From: Bryobacteraceae bacterium
GTDB lineage: Bacteria > Acidobacteriota > Terriglobia > Bryobacterales > Bryobacteraceae
DNA: 64,000 bases
Assembly: GCA_947458745.1 (NCBI GenBank)
Contig: CANGYQ010000005.1
Coordinates: 62,001 to 126,000, forward strand
Reading direction: 5' to 3'
Part shown: positions 8,783 to 18,357 of the stretch, piece after piece
Numbering within the stretch: the first letter of the stretch is position 1
How the letters are laid out: every line of letters begins with the position of its first letter
The notes under the pieces: generated by a model
The model's input: the letters and a program-made list of their open reading frames with translations, nothing else
The model's database searches: none
What the model was told of the DNA's origin: nothing
Translations under genes and position numbers: made by a program

Positions 8783-11700
8783 TCGATCACCCTTACTGTG
8801 ACGCTTGTTGCAGCGCCCTTCTGTTTGATTTCCAACGGAACACTCATGCCGGTCGGTACGGCCCGGGAGACCTGGGCGTTTATCTGATACAGCCCGGTTG
8901 CTCCCGGCTGCAGACCGGCAAAATCCACGCGCAGTTCGATGCCCCCCAGCGTCACCACCGGCGTTGTCTCGGCGGCGGCTCTGGGTTGCGATGGGGCCGG
9001 AGCGCCGGCTTCGACGGCTGGGTTGGTTCGGCCCAGGCCCGTGGCCAGAATCGTGATTGAGTCGCCGCGCTTCAGCGGGTTTGAGCCGGTGGCCACCAGC
9101 CCATTCCGGCCGTTGTAGATGGCCGGTACCGGTGCGTCCAGTCCCGCCACGCTCACCCGGAAGATCCCGGGCGAAGCTGGACTGACGTTGAAGTTGAAGT
9201 TATTGCTCACGCCGCCCGGCGTCCGCAGCACCATCGTGGAGGAGCCCTCGGCGTTGTAGGGCATCTGGGCGTTGATCTGCGCCGCTGATACGTACAGCAC
9301 CGGCACGGGCAGGCCGTTCACCAGGAGGCAGCTTTCGCCCAACGCGGTGGGCAGGGGCATCTCCTGCGTCGCGATGTTCACCGGGCTGAGATTACCGCCG
9401 AGAATGCTCACCAACGCCCCGGAGGACGGCACGGAACTGCTGTCGGCCGCATTCACGATCCGGTCAATGCGCGGTGGCGCGGTGCCCAAGTCATACTCCC
9501 AGGGCAGCACCGTGAAGCCGGAGACAGTGAGCGCGATCAGCGCCTTGCGCGAAGATAACGCCACCAGAGACCGGCTGAAGACATTGCCCGCCGCTTCACT
9601 GCCTTCCAGCGGGGCCTCGCTGACGCGCGTGGGCCGGATGGAAAGCCCCGTCGTCGTATCGATCCGTTCCATGACGCCCGGCGCGCTGAGGCGCACCGCC
9701 GTGTCGCTCGAGAAAGCAAAGCCCGCGCTGACGGCGGCGGCGGCCACGGTGGGCGAGTTGAAGCGCCGCGTCGTCACCAGCGAAGCGTTCAGCAATGTAT
9801 TGCCCACCATGAACTGATCAAAGTTGGATGCCGCGTAGGCGCCGGAGAGCTTGTCCGTATCCCGGCGCGACACCGAGAACGTGTCGGAACTGGCGTTGTA
9901 CAGATACAGGTTGCCATCGGCCGATACAGCCATGGCCGTGTTGCCGTTACCGGCGGGAACCAGCATCGTGTTCTGGTGAATGTTGTTCTCCCACGGGCCA
10001 AGGGTCGGAAACTCGGCGGCGCGCCGCGTGGCAAAGTCGACGCGATCCATCTTGTGTTGCGGACCCGCCACCCGGGCCGCCGCGATAATGGCCCGACCCG
10101 TCGCGGCCAGCGACCGCGGGTAGTGCCCGCCGGGGAAAGCGATCCGCTCCACCGGTTGCAGTGTTTCGAGATCAAAGACGCTGGCGATCTGGGCGTTGTC
10201 GTGGCCCACCATCAGGTGCCGGCGGTCCATGGTGAAGGACATCTGCCAGGGCGTCTGGCTGGTGCGCAAAGTGGCGATCTGTTGGTAAGTGCTGCCATCA
10301 AAGACCAGCACCTGATTCTGATCCTGCCGGAGGATGTAGAACCGGTCACGAACCGGGTCGGCCAGCAGGTCGATCAGTTTGCCCGGTACGTTGAAGACAC
10401 TGCCGCGCTGGTCCGGATCCTTCAAGTTGATGACCAGGCGGACGGTGGCGGGGATGCGCACGCTATCGGGCGCGGTGATGGTGACCGTGGCCGTCACCAC
10501 GCTATTGGCGGATTGGAATGCTAGTGGGTCGACCGTCAACCGGATGGTGGCGGGCGTGACGCCGGCGACGGCGGAGAACCGGATCCCCGGCACATCGGCG
10601 GCCAATGAGAACTCGGTCGCCTGTCCGCTTAAGTCCACGATCTGTAGGTCCGCCAGCTGGGCGCGGCGGTCGCAGGAATTGGCCCGGAACACCACGTCCT
10701 CCACGGTGGCCGTCACCCGACGGTGCAGTTCCAGGTTGCCCACGGGCAAAAACATCACGCCCGATTCTGAGACCGCATACATCATCGATCCATCGGCGGA
10801 AAGCACGCCCCGGCCCGCCAGGTTCTCCTGTAACTCCAGGCTCTCGATCAAAGCAAGATTGTCAGAGGCCACGATGGTCAACACCGGGGGGGGCAGCTTG
10901 GTCAGCTTCACGTCCTTGCCTTGCGGCACTTGGGAGTAGATGACGCCGCGGCGGCTATCAATGGCATGGCTGCCCACGCTTAACAGCCCGGCCGGGTTGA
11001 TGAACTGGGCAATGTTCTGCCCCGCCCGGTCCCGCAGTGCCCACCCGCCCACTTGCAGGGTGCCATCCTGGTTGACGCTAACCGCTCGCGGACCCATCGG
11101 CGGGTCGGACGTATAGCCGACCACCTGCATCCGGCGCGGCAGCACCTCATAACGGAAGCGATAGGAATCCGTCAGGCAGTAGATCCAGCGCCCGTCACCG
11201 GAAACGCCCATGGCGGCCCCGACAATATCGCCGGGCCGGTTCTCTCCCACGGGCCGCGGCAGGGCGTTGATGGTGAACTGCCCAATGCTGCCTAGGGTTT
11301 CAAATACGCCCAGCACCGGGTCTACCAGAAGGAACTCCTTCTCGGTGATCACCAGCGCTTTACCGTCAACGCCAAACTGCACCGCCAGCGGCGCATGGGC
11401 CAGATTGATGGTCTGGCGGGCCGTTGAGTTCAGGTCGATCAGCGTCAGCGCATTCTGCGACGGGTTGGGCGTAGCGAAGTTGCCATAGTGCGTCACCAAC
11501 AGCCAGCGCCCGTCGGGCGATAGCGAAAGTGAGCCGGGCTGCGGCGCTACGTTCATCGACGTCGTCACCGCACCCGTGGCCAGCGACACGACATCAATGC
11601 GGCGTCCGCCGAAGTTGGCCACATAGAGCACGCCCCGCGGCTCATCCAGCGCCAGATCCGCGCCCTGGCCGCCTAACGCGGTGACGCGGCCGAAGGGCGC

Positions 11701-11817
11701 AGCTTCGCTCAGATTGGCGATCAGTATCGCCCCGAGCAAGAGGAAACTACGCCAACCTCCGGCCGCCACTCCCATGGCTGCCCGGCCGCGCCGCGCGCGC
11801 AGATTCACTTGTTGCAC
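8779..11817 (-). CDS. Secreted double beta-propeller protein with C-terminal TIGR03437 domain
   Basis: 1012 residues: an Arg-rich n-region and hydrophobic signal (~22-40), a YVTN/NHL-like propeller (~45-370; LYVANFGGRRIDVVSLATG, LSLSPDGRWLLVTH), an Ig/BACON-like domain (~375-470), a second propeller (~475-770), and from ~781 the TIGR03437 domain (RIVNAADSSSVPSSG, VSILGGNLSP, AQINAQMPYNA, ITILATGLG). The function of TIGR03437 is unknown; it is a hallmark of Solibacter-type Acidobacteria and probably acts at the cell surface. GTG start with GGAGG 5 bases upstream; the stop overlaps the next barrel gene by ATGA. It could be the exposed part of the cytochrome complex or an unrelated surface binding protein; no haem or metal motif is visible. 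Confidence 0.85.
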   Translation of the reverse strand: MQQVNLRARRGRAAMGVAAGGWRSFLLLGAILIANLSEAAPFGRVTALGGQGADLALDEPRGVLYVANFGGRRIDVVSLATGAVTTSMNVAPQPGSLSLSPDGRWLLVTHYGNFATPNPSQNALTLIDLNSTARQTINLAHAPLAVQFGVDGKALVITEKEFLLVDPVLGVFETLGSIGQFTINALPRPVGENRPGDIVGAAMGVSGDGRWIYCLTDSYRFRYEVLPRRMQVVGYTSDPPMGPRAVSVNQDGTLQVGGWALRDRAGQNIAQFINPAGLLSVGSHAIDSRRGVIYSQVPQGKDVKLTKLPPPVLTIVASDNLALIESLELQENLAGRGVLSADGSMMYAVSESGVMFLPVGNLELHRRVTATVEDVVFRANSCDRRAQLADLQIVDLSGQATEFSLAADVPGIRFSAVAGVTPATIRLTVDPLAFQSANSVVTATVTITAPDSVRIPATVRLVINLKDPDQRGSVFNVPGKLIDLLADPVRDRFYILRQDQNQVLVFDGSTYQQIATLRTSQTPWQMSFTMDRRHLMVGHDNAQIASVFDLETLQPVERIAFPGGHYPRSLAATGRAIIAAARVAGPQHKMDRVDFATRRAAEFPTLGPWENNIHQNTMLVPAGNGNTAMAVSADGNLYLYNASSDTFSVSRRDTDKLSGAYAASNFDQFMVGNTLLNASLVTTRRFNSPTVAAAAVSAGFAFSSDTAVRLSAPGVMERIDTTTGLSIRPTRVSEAPLEGSEAAGNVFSRSLVALSSRKALIALTVSGFTVLPWEYDLGTAPPRIDRIVNAADSSSVPSSGALVSILGGNLSPVNIATQEMPLPTALGESCLLVNGLPVPVLYVSAAQINAQMPYNAEGSSTMVLRTPGGVSNNFNFNVSPASPGIFRVSVAGLDAPVPAIYNGRNGLVATGSNPLKRGDSITILATGLGRTNPAVEAGAPAPSQPRAAAETTPVVTLGGIELRVDFAGLQPGATGLYQINAQVSRAVPTGMSVPLEIKQKGAATSVTVRVIE

Positions 11818-11834
11818 CGTTACCTCCGGTGTCG

Positions 11835-11930
11835 TTACTCGTCAACGTTCTTCTTGCGGCGCAGCACAATCAGGCCTAGCAGAACCACCGCAATCGCGGC
11901 ACACACGATACGAACCAATGAAACGTCCAT
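11835..11930 (-). CDS. 31-residue single-pass membrane peptide
   Basis: A very small reading frame: MDVSLVRIVCAAIAVVL, then a continuing hydrophobic stretch and the basic end LRRKKNVDE. It predicts one transmembrane helix (~6-23) with a positively charged C-terminus that should stay inside. Support for it being real comes from the strong ribosome binding site AAGGAGA 6 bases before the ATG, a complete stop, and placement 17 bases before the GTG of the propeller gene whose own GGAGG lies in that gap. It heads the cytochrome/porin block. No homologue is known to me; a role as a small subunit or membrane adaptor is speculation. Confidence 0.6.
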   Translation of the reverse strand: MDVSLVRIVCAAIAVVLLGLIVLRRKKNVDE

Positions 11931-12063
11931 GGAGACTCTCCTTCTTGTATAGCCGGGCCATCTTGACCCTTGAAGAACAGGTTTGTTGCAATCTGCCCTC
12001 CTGGATAGTTATCGGCGCGGCGAGCGCTGTCTCTAGCAAAACCTCAGTCAGGTGTTTGCCCGA

Positions 12064-12984
12064 TTACATGTTGTTGATCATCGGGACCACATCACGGATG
12101 ATCCGGACCACCACCGGGCCCACCGTCACCACGAACAACGACGGCAGGATGCAGAAGAAGATCGGGAAAACCAGCTTGACCCCCAGCGTGGCTGCCTTTT
12201 CCTCAGCGATCTGGCGGGCCTGGATGCGCATGTACTCCGAATGGGAGCGGAGGCTTTGGGCGATGCCTGTTCCGAAGCGGTCAGCCTGCACCAGTACGCC
12301 CACCAGTTTCTTCAAGTCATCCACGGCGGAGCGGTCGGCCAGATTCTTCAAGGCTTCCATGCGCCGCTTACCGGCCTTCAGCTCCAGGTTCACCATCATG
12401 AATTCTTCGGCGATCGCCGGATAGGCGTGTTGCAGTTCCTTGGCCACCTGCATAATCGCCTGGTCCAGGCCCAGGCCGGATTCCACGCCCACCACCATCA
12501 GGTCCAGCGCATTGGCCAAGCCGCGCTGGATGTCCTTCTGGCGGCGGCTGCTCATGATGTTGAGTACTTCGTTGGGCCCAAAGAAACCAGCCGCCAGCGA
12601 AGCCAGGATGGCCATCATTTTGTTCGAAGGATCTGAATCGACGTTGGCCACCGCCAGCGCCATCATTGCGGGCAGTACCGCCGCCATCAGCATCTTGGCC
12701 CCATAGAATACCGGCAGTGCCTGTGGACTGCGGATGCCAGCCCGGATCATGCGTTTGCGCATGATGGTGACGTTGGCGGGCGAGGCCGGCACGATCGACC
12801 CCATCTTCTCCAGCAGCTCCTGCATCACCAGGCTGGGATGCTTGGAGACTTCCTCCGGGACATCTAGTGCGACGCCGGTGACGCGGTCCACTGCTTTGCT
12901 GGGGTCAGCCCAGAAGCGCTTGCCCAGGAAGGCACCCACTGCGGCGATCATCACAAATAGCAGGCCCGCGTACATGAGGTTCAT
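12064..12984 (-). CDS. tadC: Tad pilus inner-membrane platform protein TadC
   Basis: 306 residues with the T2SSF (GspF) fold in its second half: an N-terminal membrane segment, a conserved soluble region LANALDLMVVGVESGLGLDQA (~160-180), LKAGKRRMEALKNLADRS, and two C-terminal membrane helices (~270-300). TadC forms the inner-membrane platform of the Tad/Flp pilus together with TadB, on which the CpaF ATPase acts. Gene order right after tadB (6-base gap) confirms the pairing. It is the last recognisable pilus gene; a 133-base gap follows before the small peptide gene, without a convincing terminator. Confidence 0.92.
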   Translation of the reverse strand: MNLMYAGLLFVMIAAVGAFLGKRFWADPSKAVDRVTGVALDVPEEVSKHPSLVMQELLEKMGSIVPASPANVTIMRKRMIRAGIRSPQALPVFYGAKMLMAAVLPAMMALAVANVDSDPSNKMMAILASLAAGFFGPNEVLNIMSSRRQKDIQRGLANALDLMVVGVESGLGLDQAIMQVAKELQHAYPAIAEEFMMVNLELKAGKRRMEALKNLADRSAVDDLKKLVGVLVQADRFGTGIAQSLRSHSEYMRIQARQIAEEKAATLGVKLVFPIFFCILPSLFVVTVGPVVVRIIRDVVPMINNM

Positions 12985-12990
12985 GGCGCG

Positions 12991-13974
12991 TTAAACCTCG
13001 ATCTGCACGATCTTGCGGATGATGCCGTAGCCCAGCATCTGCATGCCAATGGCGGCACCGGCCATGTACTGGCCCGTCTCGTCGTCAAAAAAGAATTTTA
13101 CGTATTCCGGGTTCACCCAGAACATCATCAGCGCCACCCCAACCGGTATCATGCTGAGCGCGGTGCCAGTCATCTTGCCGTGAGCCGAGATGGCCCGGAT
13201 CTTTCCCCGCAACTTGAAGCGCTCCCGGATCACGTAGGCCAGTTTGTCGAGAATCTCGGACAAGTTGCCGCCGGTCCGCTTCTGCAACACCACTGCGGAG
13301 ATAAAGAACTGCAGGTCCAGCGACGGGATGCGGGTGCCCAGTTTCAGCAACGCCGAATCCAAGGGCAGGCCCAGGTTGTGCTCTTCAAAGGCGCGCTTGA
13401 ATTCGCTCCCCAACGGTTCCGCGAATTCGCGGTGGATCATCTCCAGTGACGAGCTGAACCCATGGCCGGCACGCATCGACCGCGATACAAATTCCAGCGC
13501 GTCCGGAAATAGCTCTTCAAACTTGTGCAGGCGTTTGTCACGCAACCGCTTGACATGCCAGATCGGCAGAAAGCCCATGGCCAAACCTGCCGCGCTGTTG
13601 AGCAACGTGCTGTTGCCGGGCACCAGTTGCCAAGCCACCGTGAAGCCCAGCAGAAACATGCCCAGGCAGGAGTGGGCCAGGCGAGCGGGCCGCCACTTCA
13701 GGCCCGCCTGCTCCAGCATTTTCTCCATGCCCTCCACCAGCTTGTAGCGCTCCATCAGTTGGAGCACAATGCGGCCGGTCTTGCTGTCCTCCGCCTGCAG
13801 CAGTGACAGCGTACCTTTCTTCTTGGCCTTCTTGGCGGCTGCGTCGGCCCGGGTTTCGGTGAGCCGCCCTTGAAGCTGTTTGTTGTCGGCGGAGCGCAGG
13901 TACTTGGTCGATACCCACCACGCGGCGATGGCGAGCACCCAGACCCCGATCGCAATCAGTAGGTAGGTCACCAT
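12991..13974 (-). CDS. tadB: Tad pilus inner-membrane platform protein TadB
   Basis: 327 residues, GspF/T2SSF domain. An N-terminal helix (~3-21) is followed by a charged cytoplasmic linker (KKAKKKGTL), two helices (~105-140), the conserved cytoplasmic segment FEELFPDALEFVSRSMRAGH and LQKRTGGNLSEILDKLA, and C-terminal helices. TadB and TadC probably form the mixed platform of the pilus extension machine (known for Aggregatibacter and Caulobacter Tad systems). It starts 44 bases after cpaF and ends 6 bases before tadC, all one strand. Confidence 0.93.
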   Translation of the reverse strand: MVTYLLIAIGVWVLAIAAWWVSTKYLRSADNKQLQGRLTETRADAAAKKAKKKGTLSLLQAEDSKTGRIVLQLMERYKLVEGMEKMLEQAGLKWRPARLAHSCLGMFLLGFTVAWQLVPGNSTLLNSAAGLAMGFLPIWHVKRLRDKRLHKFEELFPDALEFVSRSMRAGHGFSSSLEMIHREFAEPLGSEFKRAFEEHNLGLPLDSALLKLGTRIPSLDLQFFISAVVLQKRTGGNLSEILDKLAYVIRERFKLRGKIRAISAHGKMTGTALSMIPVGVALMMFWVNPEYVKFFFDDETGQYMAGAAIGMQMLGYGIIRKIVQIEV

Positions 13975-14018
13975 AGGCGCACTTCGAACGTTCCGCTCTC
14001 CCCGACAAGGTGCGGTGC

Positions 14019-15362
14019 TTAGATCTCCACCACTTCGTCAAAGATCGAGGCCGGCAGTTCAATGCCCGCCGCCACCAGCTTTTCGTAAAACTTGGGCCGG
14101 ATGCCGGTTGAGGCAAAGCGGCCCCGCACCTTACCGTTCTCATCGATTCCATGCTTCTCAAATACGAATAAATCCTGAAGCGTGATCATCTCCCCTTCCA
14201 TGCCGGTCACCTCCGTTACCGACATCACCCGGCGCGAGCCATCCGTGAGGCGGGCGGCTTGCACAAACAAGTGGACCGCACTGGCGATCTGTTGCCGGAT
14301 CGCGTGCGGCTTCATGTTGGAGTTGGCCAGCGACACCATCACTTCCAGTCGCGACACGCCATCGCGCGGCGTGTTGGCGTGGATGGTGGTGAGGGAGCCG
14401 TCGTGACCGGTGTTCATGGCCTGCAACATGTCCAGTGCTTCCTCGCCACGGACTTCGCCCACCACAATGCGGTCCGGCCGCATACGCAAGCTGTTCACCA
14501 GCAACTCGCGCTGGCGGATGGCTCCGTGGCCCTCCAGATTGGCGGGGCGGGTTTCCAGGCGCGCTACGTGCGGCTGCTTCAACTGCAATTCGGCAGCGTC
14601 TTCAATGGTGACGATGCGTTCCCGCGCGCCAATGTAGCCCGACATTGCATTCAGCAGCGTCGTCTTACCGGCACCAGTGCCACCCAGGATGATGATGTTC
14701 AGGTGGGCCTTCACGGCCGCTTCCATCACCATCTTCATGCCCGGGGTCAGCGCTTTCTTCTCCACCAGATCATCCAGCGTCAGCTTGTCTTTGGAGAATT
14801 TGCGGATGGACAGCAGCGGCCCGTCCACCGCCAACGGCGGGATGATGGCATTCACACGGCTACCGTCCAGCAAGCGAGCGTCGCACATCGGATTCGATTC
14901 ATCAATGCGCCGGCCGACCTGCGAAACAATCTTGTCGATGATGCGCAGCAAATGCGGCGTATCGCGGAACTTGATCGGCGTCAGCTCCAGCAAGCCTTTG
15001 CGTTCGACGTAGACCTGCTCGGCTGTGTTCACCAGGATGTCGGAGACGGTGGGGTCTTTCAGCACCATCTCCAGCGGACCCAGGCCGAACACTTCGTCCA
15101 GCACCTCGTCGGCCAACTGCTGTTTCTCGGCCCCGGAAAGTAACGTCGGCTCGGCATCCAGTAAGCCCATCAGGGCCTGCCGCACTTCCAGCCGGATGCG
15201 CTGATTGTCAATCGAGGCCAGCGCCTCCAGGTTGATTTTGTCCAGCAGCTTGCGGTGCAGCGTGAACTTCAGTTCCTGGTACTCGGCCCGCACCGGGCCC
15301 GGCGGTTTGGCCCCAGCCAGCGGGGTGGGGGTCAGGCCGGGAATCGGGATTGATAAGCTCAT
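14019..15362 (-). CDS. cpaF: Tad pilus assembly ATPase CpaF/TadA
   Basis: Cytoplasmic secretion ATPase of 447 residues that powers pilus extension and retraction in Tad systems. The Walker A motif is [11 protein letters not shown]; the Asp/Walker B region is [19 protein letters not shown] followed by the His box segment [12 protein letters not shown]. The upstream nucleotide-binding N-terminal domain contains [19 protein letters not shown], diagnostic of the CpaF/TadA branch of type II/IV secretion ATPases rather than PilB. ATG start 47 bases after cpaE. Confidence 0.95.
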   Translation of the reverse strand: MSLSIPIPGLTPTPLAGAKPPGPVRAEYQELKFTLHRKLLDKINLEALASIDNQRIRLEVRQALMGLLDAEPTLLSGAEKQQLADEVLDEVFGLGPLEMVLKDPTVSDILVNTAEQVYVERKGLLELTPIKFRDTPHLLRIIDKIVSQVGRRIDESNPMCDARLLDGSRVNAIIPPLAVDGPLLSIRKFSKDKLTLDDLVEKKALTPGMKMVMEAAVKAHLNIIILGGTGAGKTTLLNAMSGYIGARERIVTIEDAAELQLKQPHVARLETRPANLEGHGAIRQRELLVNSLRMRPDRIVVGEVRGEEALDMLQAMNTGHDGSLTTIHANTPRDGVSRLEVMVSLANSNMKPHAIRQQIASAVHLFVQAARLTDGSRRVMSVTEVTGMEGEMITLQDLFVFEKHGIDENGKVRGRFASTGIRPKFYEKLVAAGIELPASIFDEVVEI

Positions 15363-15409
15363 TCGTTTCCTCCGTTAAGTCGTTTTGTCCGCGCGCACTT
15401 TTGCGCACC

Positions 15410-16531
15410 CTAATGGGCCGAGGCGGCGGCCTCGCGGGCCGCGGCGGCCGCCGCCTTTACCTTCGTCATCAAGCTGGTCATCGCTTTGCCGAACTCACTG
15501 TCGGCCGACTGGTTGGTGGATGGATCACGCGGCATCATCGCCTCCACTGGTCCGGACAGGATCTTGGCCAGGTCGGCTGGTGCCAGACCATCGCGCTTAG
15601 AAATACCATTCACGATCACCCGCACCCGGTCCCGCGCCACGCCGGAGGTTTGCAGCAAGGCCACCGCGCGCCGCGCCAGGTGCAGGCTCGGCAGGTCCGC
15701 ACCCGTCACCATGTAGTAGGCATCGGCTTCGGCCAGCGCCAGCAGGCTCAACCGCTCAAACATGGCGGGCAGATCGACCACCGTCCAATCGTAGGTGTGC
15801 CGCGCGGTTTCCAGCACCTCATTCAGCCGGGCCAGATTCGGTGCCTCCGATGGCGGTAGGACCGGGGCCGGCAGCACTTCGATCGGGCCGGACTTCACCG
15901 TGTGCCGCGGCCAGTTCACTCCCGCTGTTCCATTCAACACTGCTTCCAACGACGCGCTTTCCGGCCCCGCGATGGCTTGCGTCCCACCCGCCATGTCGGC
16001 GTCGATCAGCAGCACGCGGCCCGAGCTTTCCCGCTCCAGCGCCATGGCCATATGTGCGGCCAGTGTCGAAGCGCCCGCCCCGGGCTTGGCGCTGGTGAAG
16101 CTGATGACATGGCCCGGTTCCCGCTCCTCCACCTGCATAGGTTTGCGCAGGCGCCGGATGCGGCTGATCGCTTCCCGCTGAATGGCCGGGTCAAACGGTG
16201 CGTAAAGAAACTCGATGGCCCCGCGCCGCAGGCTGGACAGGATCGCTTCCGAATCGTTGCTGGTGTGCAGGCCGATCACCTGCGTCCCTGGGCGCAACCG
16301 CACGATGTACTCGATGATGGTGCCCGAAGCTGCCGTGTCCGTCGCCACATCGAGCAGCACCAGTTGGGGATTCATCTGCCGCAACCGCATCTCCAGCGCC
16401 TGTTCGGTGGGATAAGACTTCAGGTCCGTCAAGACCTGAAATGTCCGGAGTGCCGGCACGGTCTTCAGGAAGGCGTCGGCCAGCTCACGGTTCGGGCAAA
16501 TGAAAAGGCATTCCAGGTCAAAGTCCGGCAA
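15410..16531 (-). CDS. cpaE: Tad pilus localisation protein CpaE (receiver-like plus ParA/MinD-like ATPase)
   Basis: 373 residues in two parts. Residues ~1-125 resemble a response-regulator receiver fold (LVLLDVATD, VIGLHT) and serve in localisation. Residues ~140-345 are a MinD/ParA-type ATPase with a deviant Walker A loop SAKPGAGASTLA and LLIDADMAGG. In Caulobacter, CpaE positions the pilus secretin at the pole. The loop departs from the strict KGGxGKT form, which is common in CpaE, so ATPase activity may be weak. An Ala-rich C-terminal tail follows. The gene starts 5 bases after the secretin gene. Confidence 0.9.
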   Translation of the reverse strand: MPDFDLECLFICPNRELADAFLKTVPALRTFQVLTDLKSYPTEQALEMRLRQMNPQLVLLDVATDTAASGTIIEYIVRLRPGTQVIGLHTSNDSEAILSSLRRGAIEFLYAPFDPAIQREAISRIRRLRKPMQVEEREPGHVISFTSAKPGAGASTLAAHMAMALERESSGRVLLIDADMAGGTQAIAGPESASLEAVLNGTAGVNWPRHTVKSGPIEVLPAPVLPPSEAPNLARLNEVLETARHTYDWTVVDLPAMFERLSLLALAEADAYYMVTGADLPSLHLARRAVALLQTSGVARDRVRVIVNGISKRDGLAPADLAKILSGPVEAMMPRDPSTNQSADSEFGKAMTSLMTKVKAAAAAAREAAASAH

Positions 16532-16536
16532 GGTAT

Positions 16537-18357
16537 TTACCAGGTCCTTAAGGTGGGTTTGCTGCGGTAGCCCGGAATGGCGCTCAATCCGCTGTCTTGG
16601 ATGCGCCAGGGAGCCGGCGCGACATCTGGTTTGGCCGGCCCCGGCGCCGATGCTTGCAGTCCCGGGGCAGGTTCCGGCTTTGCCGCTGGCATGGGGGCTG
16701 GGCGCACTACGGTGGAGCTTCGCTTCATGGCCTTGGGGGATGCTTTGGGCGCGGCTGCCACCTGCGTGGGGGGAGGTCCCGGCGCGGCTGAAGCGCCCGC
16801 TGTTGGCGCTACGGATGAAGGCACGGGCACCATCACCGGAGCCTTCTCTGCCGCCTGCGCAGGTGTTTTCTGATGATCCGGCTGCGGCGCTACAGCGGCG
16901 GCCGCGATTGCTCCACCAGCCGGGCGGTCATTGTCTGACATGGTCATCTTCGGCACGGCGGCCACCGTCAGGTTCTTGTTCTTGGCCGAAGCTCTTTTGC
17001 GTTGCCCTGGACCCTGGTTGGTGCTCACCGGCCCGGGCGGCGGGGTTTTCAGCGAGGGCATCATCTCTCGCGGGAAGTAGGGTGTCGGCAGCGGGGCGCC
17101 GGCGGGAACAGGTTCGGCCAGCTCCGGCGTGACAATCACCACCAGCTCAGTTTTTGAGCGGCTGGAATCCTTGCTCTTAAACAACGCGCCCAGCACCGGC
17201 AGGCTGGACAGGCCGGGGATCCGGGACATCGTCTCAGTCACCCGGTCATCGATCAGGCCGCCGATGACGAAGCTCTGCCCTTGCGTCAGTTCAATGTTAG
17301 TTTCAACCCGGCGCGTGGCCAGTGCCGGGATGCGGAAGCCGGAGATGGTGACGCTGTTGGAAAGGTCCAGTGTGCTCACTTCGGGCTTGACATAGAGCTT
17401 GATGGTCCCGTGTTCGGTCAGCACCGGGTTAAACGTCAGCCGCACGCCAAACTCGCGGAAGATGATGGTGATGGCTCCCGCGGTGGCTCCGCCCTGGGCC
17501 ATCGGAATCGGGAATTCACCGCCGACCAGGAAGCTGGCCTCCTTGCCGCTGGTGGTCACCAGATTGGGCTCCGCCAGAATCTGCAAGAGCCCTTCGCTTT
17601 GTAGCGCCCGGATAAACGTCATCAGGTTCAGGTCCGGACGGAAGGCAAAAACGTTCAGCGCATCCGAGATTCCGACGCGCGTCTCGCCACCCTCAATCGT
17701 CACGTTCGGCGCTGAGAACTGGCCGGTGGTGACGCGGCCGATGGTGTTGCCCGTCCCCAAGGGAACCAGGTTCACGGCAAACGATCGGCCCGCGTTGCGG
17801 TTGATTTCGGCGAACTTCACGCGCAGCAGTATCTGCTTGGCCACGGGGGCCGAATCGATCTGGAGATTGTTGACCACCGTCTTGGCCAGCGGCGCGGCGA
17901 TCGCGGTCGCGCGGTCGTATACTTCCTTCGTGCTGACGCGGCCCATCAGGGTCACTTCATCCTTGGCCGCCCGCACCTGAATGTCCTCGCGCGGGAAGGT
18001 CTCCTTCAACAACTGCTTGATCGGGTCGACGTTGTGTTCCACCGTCACGTTGTAAATGGTGCGCTGGCCACTGCGGGCCCACACCACTACGGTGGCTGTG
18101 CCATGACTCTTGCCATGCAGCAGAAACTCTTCCGGCGTCGCGGCCACGGCGTCCACTACCAGCGGATCGCTGGTGGAGATCTGGCGGATCGGCAGCGGAT
18201 AGTCAATCAGCAGACTGCGCCCCATCGTGACCCGCAAGTCAGCGGTGGAAAGGGCCGGGGCGCTGGTGCGGGTGATCGTGGCCATCCCGGGGCCGGGGTC
18301 TTCAGCCCGTCCCGGAAACGCCGCCACCAATAGAATCAAGGCGGCCAATAGCTTCAT
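16537..18357 (-). CDS. cpaC: Tad pilus outer-membrane secretin CpaC/RcpA with long Pro/Ala-rich tail
   Basis: 606 residues with a signal peptide (~1-18). An N-terminal pilus-type domain (~35-105), a BON-like domain (~110-165; VTLMGRVSTKEVYDRA) and the secretin domain (~180-412; GLLQILAEPNLVTTSGKEA, VGGEFPIP, FVIGGLIDD) form the outer-membrane pore for the pilus. After ~412 comes a ~190-residue low-complexity tail rich in Pro, Ala and Lys, absent from ordinary CpaC proteins, which might span the periplasm or bind the wall. The start overlaps the cpaB stop by ATGA. Confidence 0.93.
   Translation of the reverse strand: MKLLAALILLVAAFPGRAEDPGPGMATITRTSAPALSTADLRVTMGRSLLIDYPLPIRQISTSDPLVVDAVAATPEEFLLHGKSHGTATVVVWARSGQRTIYNVTVEHNVDPIKQLLKETFPREDIQVRAAKDEVTLMGRVSTKEVYDRATAIAAPLAKTVVNNLQIDSAPVAKQILLRVKFAEINRNAGRSFAVNLVPLGTGNTIGRVTTGQFSAPNVTIEGGETRVGISDALNVFAFRPDLNLMTFIRALQSEGLLQILAEPNLVTTSGKEASFLVGGEFPIPMAQGGATAGAITIIFREFGVRLTFNPVLTEHGTIKLYVKPEVSTLDLSNSVTISGFRIPALATRRVETNIELTQGQSFVIGGLIDDRVTETMSRIPGLSSLPVLGALFKSKDSSRSKTELVVIVTPELAEPVPAGAPLPTPYFPREMMPSLKTPPPGPVSTNQGPGQRKRASAKNKNLTVAAVPKMTMSDNDRPAGGAIAAAAVAPQPDHQKTPAQAAEKAPVMVPVPSSVAPTAGASAAPGPPPTQVAAAPKASPKAMKRSSTVVRPAPMPAAKPEPAPGLQASAPGPAKPDVAPAPWRIQDSGLSAIPGYRSKPTLRTW

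Noticed and set aside
14259..15143. Long plus-strand frame opposite cpaF
   Set aside because: His/Gln-rich composition typical of antisense shadow; the opposite strand carries an intact ATPase.
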